Below are positions 58,950 through 64,000 of a stretch of DNA of 64,000 bases, piece by piece (the stretch's first letter is position 1; the number at the start of each line of letters is the position of its first letter). This DNA comes from Bolinopsis microptera. Its lineage: Eukaryota > Ctenophora > Tentaculata > Lobata > Bolinopsidae. The stretch is from contig NC_087081.1 in assembly GCF_026151205.1 (NCBI RefSeq), positions 15,350,340 through 15,414,339 on the forward strand, in the 5' to 3' direction. The translations under genes were made by a program, and so were the position numbers. Below the pieces are notes generated by a model. The model had not been told where the DNA came from. It was given only the letters and a program-made list of their open reading frames with translations, and did not search any database.

Positions 58950-59197
58950 TAATTTTATGAAGGAGCAAGATGTCAAGAGAAACGTTGACGGCACCATTCG
59001 GCCCGAGGGTTTACGATACACTGCCTACACAAAGTGCCTACACAACCTTCTTACAAATGTGCTCTTTAAGGTTTTGTGGCAAGGGGAGGAAATATGTTTT
59101 GCCATCATGTGTAGTGAAACGAATCAGAAATCTCTACACATCTCCAGCCGGAAAATACAAAGACTTCTTACCGGGAACAATTAACTCGCAGATTTAG
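58950..59197 (+). CDS. P2X7-like domain exon, full copy interrupted upstream
   Basis: Second full frame: ATG 58970 to stop 59197, 75 residues, identical to 54884-55111 apart from Arg for Lys at residue 3. Its acceptor-like AG (57646-57647) and first 40 bases lie on the other side of the Helentron-like element, so splicing, if any, would have to include or skip it. The perfect agreement of the two frames points to recent copying, not proven selection. Confidence 0.5.
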
Positions 59198-59789
59198 TGC
59201 GTTTTAATGGATGTTTTATGGTTTTAAAGTCTGTTTTTTGTCAAATACCGATGTAAAACTTTCTCATACAATTGTTCAATAATAATTTAAGGATCCAAAC
59301 GTTACAAAAATGAAATATTGAGCCTTATAACAAACGGAAAGACGAAGGCAAACAACACATAACCACTGTACTGAGAGGGAACAACATTCCAAACTAGGAA
59401 ATAGTTGTTATTCTTTACAAATTTCGAAAATTTTACGAGTTCAAAATATTGAAAGTGAAAATTTTCAAATTTTTTATAAAAATTAGTTCAATATACGTGG
59501 AATGTAATTGTAAACATTTTTTATGAAAATATATTTTTGAAATATTTGAAAATTCATTAATTATTTAATTAATTAATTAAATAATTTATTTTTGAAAAAG
59601 TTGTTTAAGAAAAAGTTGTTCTCCTTTGTTTTCTAAACACACTGCTTTAAACTAGAATCTTCTACTTCTAGGATATTCAGAACGTGACTTATTTGCGGAA
59701 ATCAAAGTGGTAAAAAGGTGGTAAAAAGGTGGTAAAAAAGTGGTAATTGTGGATTTTGCTCAAGTCAGATTTTATGGGACTTCTCTGGA
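59198..59789. other. AT-rich non-coding stretch
   Basis: No gene. It has a palindromic attaattatttaattaatta tract (59556-59580) and a threefold aaaaggtggt repeat at 59713-59742 that resembles ggtggtaaaaagtggtaaaa in element E (46691-46715). Confidence 0.4.
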
Positions 59790-60150
59790 ATGATTCCTGG
59801 GACCTGTCCCGACCATATCCCGTTAAAATCGCTTTGTTGCGAATTTTGTCCGACAAAGGCTCAAATAAGGACGGATTTGACTGTACTAACTCAACCACTT
59901 CATAAAAGAGTCAATGGCCACAGAAATTGTGTCAAAGCCAAATCATCCACATTTTTATATAAACATTTTAATATTCCTGGTCACGTCTTCTCAAATGCTT
60001 CCATACAGATGGTAGATTATGTTGATTCTGACATGTCCACCGATGTCAAAAATGATTTACTTCTCCTGGTATGGAGGATTACTGGATAGAGAAGCTTGGG
60101 ACAGCATTCCCTCTTGGTCTTAATGACAAGAAGAAAGGAACGGGTTTGTT
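59790..60150 (+). pseudogene. Penelope-like GIY-YIG endonuclease, C-terminal fragment
   Basis: Plus-strand frame with LTQPLHKRVNGHRNCVKAKS, then FLYKHFNIPGHVFSNASIQM and, after a small frameshift near 60080, YWIEKLGTAFPLGLNDKKKG. The order R.NGHR, HF..PGH, and the closing W...L.TA.P.GLND is that of the second half of the GIY-YIG nuclease in Penelope-like elements. The first half (QYVG) is altered or missing (DLTVLTQ in its place). It is not from the same copy as 38134-38405, although together they cover both halves of the domain. Confidence 0.7.
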
Positions 60151-60212
60151 TGTTTGTTGTTTGGGGACCGGTTTTTGGTACACCGGCCAATGTTTACAAA
60201 AAACATATGATA

Positions 60213-60394
60213 CATAACACACATAACCCCGGCAAGCGCAGGGGTTATATTTCAATTTTTCCCGCGACGCGCGGGAAAAATTTATAATAATTTCGAGTGC
60301 GAAGCACGAGGGATTATTATGAAAATAACCCCGACGTGCTTTAGCACGAGGGGTTATTTTAATATAACTTAAGCGTGCCGGTGTTATGTGTTAT
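60213..60394. mobile_element. Multi-hairpin (cloverleaf-like) element 2
   Basis: An outer inverted repeat (cataacacacataaccccgg at 60213-60232; ccggtgttatgtgttat at 60378-60394) encloses consecutive hairpins: 60223-60248 (ataacccc..ggggttat), 60256-60280 (tttttcccgcg..cgcgggaaaaa), 60284-60320 (ataataatttcgagtgcg..) and 60322-60360 (aaaataaccccgacgtgct..). The loops contain gtgcgaagcac-type words. No coding. Confidence 0.7.
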
Positions 60395-60885
60395 AAACCC
60401 CTCTGGGTTAGTGCTAGGACCAGCAATTTGACATTTTACTCTTAATTCTAGCTATATGAGATCAGTATGGAAAATATGAAATGGAATTGGGGACTACCAA
60501 ATAAATACAACTAAGGTACTATGACATTTGAAATTGGCGTTATATCTAAACATTATTCCTCAGTCAGAACGTTGAATGAATATGAATATCGATAAGGGGC
60601 GTCGAGTTAAGCCTGGCAAGCGATAAAAGGTGGAGCTAATAATGATATCGTGTCATGAAGTTCATCAAAGTAGACGACTATATATAATATATTACATGGC
60701 TTATAACAAACACGTCAAAATTAACCGGACAAAATCAAATGTAACCGTCGAGACAAGTTCTGGAACTGGTCCAATTAATGTAAGAGTTTAAGTAATGTAA
60801 GCAGTGTGCTGGAGTTTTGCCAGCGCCTGCGATTAGACCGATACGTAGATCAAGTGTATTAAATAGTTCTTACGTTAAGCCATAG
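60395..60885. other. No gene recognised
   Basis: Unique AT-rich sequence between the multi-hairpin element and the E-box cluster. Confidence 0.4.
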
Positions 60886-60957
60886 GTCACGTGACATTTT
60901 TTACCAATGCGCGTCGTAGTAGTTAGTCACGTGATACACGTCATCAAAACACGTGAC
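60886..60957 (+). promoter_or_regulatory. Cluster of three CACGTG E-boxes
   Basis: GTCACGTGAC (60886-60895), GTCACGTGAT (60926-60935) and ACACGTGAC (60949-60957), with a CRE-like acacgtca between. An ACCAATGCGCGT element follows the first. They lie 217-288 bases before the ATG of the next frame, a likely place for its promoter. GTCACGTGAC is the target of bHLH-ZIP factors of the MiT/TFE and USF kind. Confidence 0.4.
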
Positions 60958-61173
60958 AGTGCGCGGTTGAAATTCTCATGTAATATCAAAACAAAACAAA
61001 TCTAGTTGAGCCAAATTACCGGGACGGGATTATAGAAGCTGTGCCGGGGTTATTTATTCAGCGGGACTAGGCCGCTTCCAAATTATACCAGATCAACTGA
61101 AATTCAGCACCACCCAGTTTTAAGACATCCTTACAGGATTCCAGTTTACTAATGTTTACTCACTCTAGCTATA

Positions 61174-61899
61174 ATGCAAACCCCAACGAAATCGGCTGAT
61201 AGACGTCGTTCGACTACCCGCTCCAGATCACGATCTAAATCCAGACATCGTTCTCGATCCAGACACCACCCCTCCTCCTCAAGACACGACACAGGCTCTC
61301 CCAATAGAGCATCATCATCGTGGATTAGAGCAGGAAAGGATGGCAAACACCGCCCCAGTAAACCTCGGGAATCAGACAGGGAAGTACAGAGGCACCAGGC
61401 CACAGGAACAAGCAGAGACAGGAGGGCTAACAAAGCCCTTAAGGTATCAAAGGGACAGGTAAACGTAGTTAAAACTGCTAGTGGTGGGTACCAAAAGGTA
61501 CCTTACCACAAACCAGCTAGGCTCCAAACTCAAACCCAGGGTAAGGGGCCGAGAGGAAAGGAGCTAGCCTCCAAATCCAATAACCCCCCAGTTTTCAATA
61601 TCCAGGACCTTCAACATCAAGTACACGCCACGTACGCCAGGATGTTAGGGAAAGACGCTGACAAGTACGAAGTCAGAGTCATTAGGAGTGATAAAGCGGC
61701 GATGACGCGTGAGGATCAATGGACAATACAGTTCGGTGTTGCAGAGCACATAGCACAGGCAGCAAAATCAGGTCAGACAGGCGAGCACTTAGCTCATGGA
61801 GGTACCAAACTGAAACACAGGGAAATGGTAATTTTCTGCAACCAAGCAGCAGGTCCATTCTACAAAAGTGGAATCAGTAAAATTAAAGGTTATGAATAG
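61174..61899 (+). CDS. SR-rich basic protein, unrecognised (241 aa)
   Basis: The longest non-repetitive frame of the window. Residues 8-35 are an Arg/Ser-His run (RSTTRSRSRSKSRHRSRSRH), followed by a basic, disordered region to about residue 130, and a folded-looking C-terminal part (FNIQDLQHQVHATYARMLGK; DQWTIQFGVAEHIAQAA; EMVIFCNQAAGPFYKSG). No known catalytic motif is recognised. RS repeats occur in splicing regulators and nucleic-acid-binding nucleocapsid-like proteins; a gag-like protein of a mobile element is also possible. It has no visible intron; ccttacag (61129-61136) could be an acceptor for an upstream exon. The E-box cluster upstream may be its promoter. Start chosen as the first ATG. 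Confidence 0.6.
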   Translation: MQTPTKSADRRRSTTRSRSRSKSRHRSRSRHHPSSSRHDTGSPNRASSSWIRAGKDGKHRPSKPRESDREVQRHQATGTSRDRRANKALKVSKGQVNVVKTASGGYQKVPYHKPARLQTQTQGKGPRGKELASKSNNPPVFNIQDLQHQVHATYARMLGKDADKYEVRVIRSDKAAMTREDQWTIQFGVAEHIAQAAKSGQTGEHLAHGGTKLKHREMVIFCNQAAGPFYKSGISKIKGYE

Positions 61900-62214
61900 G
61901 GGTGGGCACGGATGGCAATATTTTTGGGTCATGTCATGAATTTTTAAACGGCCCTGTTTTTTAGGTAAAGGGACCTCCAAAATGAAAAAATAACTTGGTT
62001 TAGGGTCAAAAAAGCCCAAAATAAATATTTCCCGCCCCGTTTTCGGTTAGCGGGAGGGTCATTTTTGACGTTTTTGACTGAAATTTGCTTTATTAAATTC
62101 ATTTTCACCTTTTATACCTCATTGTTACCCATGATTGTGAATTATTATTGACAAACCAGGTAGGGTGGATGATTTCAGCCTTCCAGAGTTCATCTGGAGG
62201 CATATTGGGTGCCC
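61900..62214. other. 3' flank of the SR-rich gene
   Basis: No gene recognised. No AATAAA follows closely; aaaataaata at 62020-62029 is the nearest A-rich signal. Confidence 0.35.
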
Positions 62215-62228
62215 GTAACCATGGAAAC
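62215..62228 (+). promoter_or_regulatory. X-box-like site
   Basis: GTAACCATGGAAAC fits the RFX consensus GTHNYYATRRNAAC at every position. It lies about 790 bases before the next gene. Confidence 0.4.
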
Positions 62229-62404
62229 GCGTCTTTTTTGCGAAAAATGGAGATTTTGGTGAAAATCAGCGTTTTTTACACCTTTATCCGTGAAAATTAT
62301 ACTCTCTATCCTTTTTAAACCCTATGACAGTGTGTGTATTGGGAGATAAAATGGCAAATAAGGTCTAACACTTCAGGGAGATTAGTTTCCACACTATTCA
62401 GGCC

Positions 62405-62622
62405 CCTAGCAACCCATAGCAACGCCGATTTACGGACCAAATAAGGTATGAAATACCACTATTTGACCCAAAACTGCTGTAAATTGACCTGGGTCATGGT
62501 TTTAATGGTTTAGAACAGTCAAATGATTATTATTGAGGTATTGATGTCCACAGTAACTGCCTAGGAACTGCATAGCAACCCCTTAGCAACGCCTAGCAAC
62601 CGCCTAGCAACCGCCTAGCAAC
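62405..62622 (+). promoter_or_regulatory. Array of CTAGCAAC half-sites
   Basis: cctagcaacccatagcaac at 62405-62423 and, at 62570-62622, catagcaacc, ccttagcaac, then gcctagcaacc three times. On the other strand each reads GTTGCTA, the half-site of an X-box. The last copies are an 11-base tandem. Confidence 0.45.
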
Positions 62623-63004
62623 CATATAAAAAGTGCATGGTGACCAGATATAATATACAGGGTTATATCGGTAACTAGAGCACACCATCATTACCTCATC
62701 ATAACATTTATACACGTTGATAATGCTCTGATAATTTGACAGTGGAAATATATCTATTTATAGCACACCTCGACATAAAGTCAGTGCTGGTTCGTGGACC
62801 ATTTCTCTTTATTTCAAAATGTCGTCGTTTGATTTGTTGCTAGTTTTGGCCTCTCAAATAAATCTTGATAACTTTGGTTGTGAATTGCGGATTTACAAAA
62901 ACTGAAAAGTTTCTTGAAGCTCATAATGAACTCTACATGATCTTTAGGTAGTGATTGTTTCAAGTAGTATTACAATTAATAGCAGTGTGTACTTATCTTA
63001 GATC

Positions 63005-63605
63005 ATGGCATCTTTCTTTTGGACAGAGGAGGAGATCAGATCACCAAAGATGTTCAAAGGTAATGTCCTGCCTACAAAGACTGATTGTCTCCTTTACTAT
63101 GCAAGCCGCTTGTCATTGGGAAGACCCTCGAAGACAGAGTGCCGAACTTCTGTTGTTCGCTCATTATGTGAAAATGTTTCGGAGATCTGGATGAAAGCTG
63201 ATACATGCCCGGTAGACGTAAAATACATCATTGAAAAGTTTGAAAGTGATGTATGGGGAGAGTACACACAGATCCTCAGAGATTATGATGAGCATGGGGT
63301 TAAGAAATCCAAACAGAAGAAAGTAAGCACTTCAACAGAACCACCGTCCAAGAAGACACGTCAGTCAGGGACAACAAGCCGTCGCCAGATCTGGGACACA
63401 AAGCATGGCAAGTGTATGTTTGACGTACGATCAAAGTACAAAATTAATCAAGGGTTGTACTTTGATACTGAGTTTTATCTTGATCAGATCGGTCCACGAA
63501 AGTTAATTATGATAACATCAAAAGTGACCGATGAATACTGGCAAGCTGTTCTGAAGAAGAGGGAGACTGAGCGTAGAAAGAAGTCGAATCTAACTTCAGC
63601 AATCG
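63005..63605 (+). CDS. Uncharacterised animal gene family, exon 1
   Basis: ATG at 63005, 200 codons plus one base, ending at G|GTAAGA (63605/63606). The protein begins MASFFWTEEEI and has LPTKTDCLLYYASRL, VVRSLCENVSEIWMKAD, then a basic stretch with a nuclear-localisation look (KKSKQKK, PSKKTRQ), then CMFDVRSKYKI and EFYLDQIGPRKLIMI. The order LPT..D.L.Y, (I/V)W..A..P.....I, W....LFD(I/V), FL.DQ....R..I resembles a large uncharacterised family frequent in cnidarians and arthropods. Function unknown. tatcttag|atcatgg before the start could be an acceptor, so a 5' non-coding exon is possible. Confidence 0.7.
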
Positions 63606-63722
63606 GTAAGATAAAATTTGTTCAATAAACTTTATAATAGGATCAACTTCTGTGCTAATACTGAAAGCAAGTTCAACAGTTTCCTCTAGCAATTTAGCAG
63701 TCACTAATAACAATACTATCAG

Positions 63723-63910
63723 GTACACCGCTATGCCCTAAAACAGTAGAATCAGCACCACTACCTATACCAGATATTACTGAGAACGATGAATGCTTGT
63801 CAGATCAGGAACAAGACCTCGAGCACTTATCAGACACAGAACTAGAGAGTGTTAGTGTACTATGGGATCTTGCTGATACTCCAACCAGAGTAACTAGAGG
63901 TGATATTTGA
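63723..63910 (+). CDS. Uncharacterised animal gene family, exon 2
   Basis: The intron 63606-63722 (117 bases) ends caatactatcag|gt. Joined in phase 1, the frame continues ..GTPLCPKTVESAPLPIPDI, then an acidic ENDECLSDQEQDLEHLSDTE, and stops at TGA 63908-63910, giving 262 residues. Skipping the splice gives only 7 more codons, so the spliced form is better supported. The Pro-rich and acidic tail is probably disordered. The last residues (VLWDLADTPTRVTRGDI) have no recognised motif. Confidence 0.65.
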
Positions 63911-63941
63911 GCTTAGAAAAGAACTATATGGATGTATTATG

Positions 63942-63947
63942 ATTAAA
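63942..63947 (+). promoter_or_regulatory. Possible polyadenylation signal ATTAAA
   Basis: A common variant of AATAAA, 32 bases after the stop of the two-exon gene. Confidence 0.35.
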
Positions 63948-64000
63948 ACTTGTACAGAAACTTGTGTTAAAATATTTTACCTAGCAATGCGTCTTACTGT

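Overview
This is eukaryotic DNA, most likely from an aquatic invertebrate and probably an early-branching animal such as a sponge or cnidarian. The basis is AT-rich sequence, short GT..AG introns, Penelope-like, RRM-ORF1 LINE, hAT and Helentron-like relics, exons resembling the P2X7 'ballast' domain, and a gene of an uncharacterised family I associate with cnidarians and arthropods. The taxon is inference; there is no rRNA or other marker. Nothing suggests bacteria: no operons, ribosome binding sites or CRISPR. Most of the short open frames are chance frames inside repeats.

Layout. (1) 1-9.4 kb: nested mobile DNA (a palindromic MITE, a 1.77-kb element X in two opposite copies, a Helentron-like insertion, a hAT transposase relic). 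Its core, 251-7655, recurs almost unchanged at 30786-35357 without the Helentron-like insertion, giving a clean empty site. (2) 10.2-30 kb: three direct copies of a ~4.5-kb unit carrying, on the minus strand, a multi-exon major-facilitator transporter gene resembling SLC18B1. The copies disagree by many one-base indels, so no copy reads through. Extra insertions (a hAT-like foldback, a small hAT, two unclassified blocks) distinguish them. (3) 30.8-38.4 kb: second copy of the duplication, then hAT, LINE endonuclease and Penelope GIY-YIG fragments. (4) 38.4-49.5 kb: inverted repeats nested within inverted repeats, including a palindrome next to a 42-base G tract, a hAT C-terminal fragment and a multi-hairpin element. 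(5) 49.5-59.2 kb: (TCC)n arrays alternating with whole and truncated copies of a P2X7-like exon, each beginning after a polypyrimidine-AG; two diverged Helentron-like elements occupy the same site in two exon copies, and an ORF1-only LINE relic sits in another repeat. (6) 59.2-64 kb: a second Penelope fragment, a second multi-hairpin element, and the only intact gene-like frames: a 241-codon basic SR-rich frame (61174-61899) and a two-exon gene (63005-63910) of 262 codons.

Working relationships. No pathway is encoded here. The transporter copies are one tandem family. The repeats have shaped each other: insertions into insertions, arrays expanding at a splice-acceptor-like tract, and long palindromes with G/C homopolymers of unequal length. 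The last two genes lie head to tail and may be independent.
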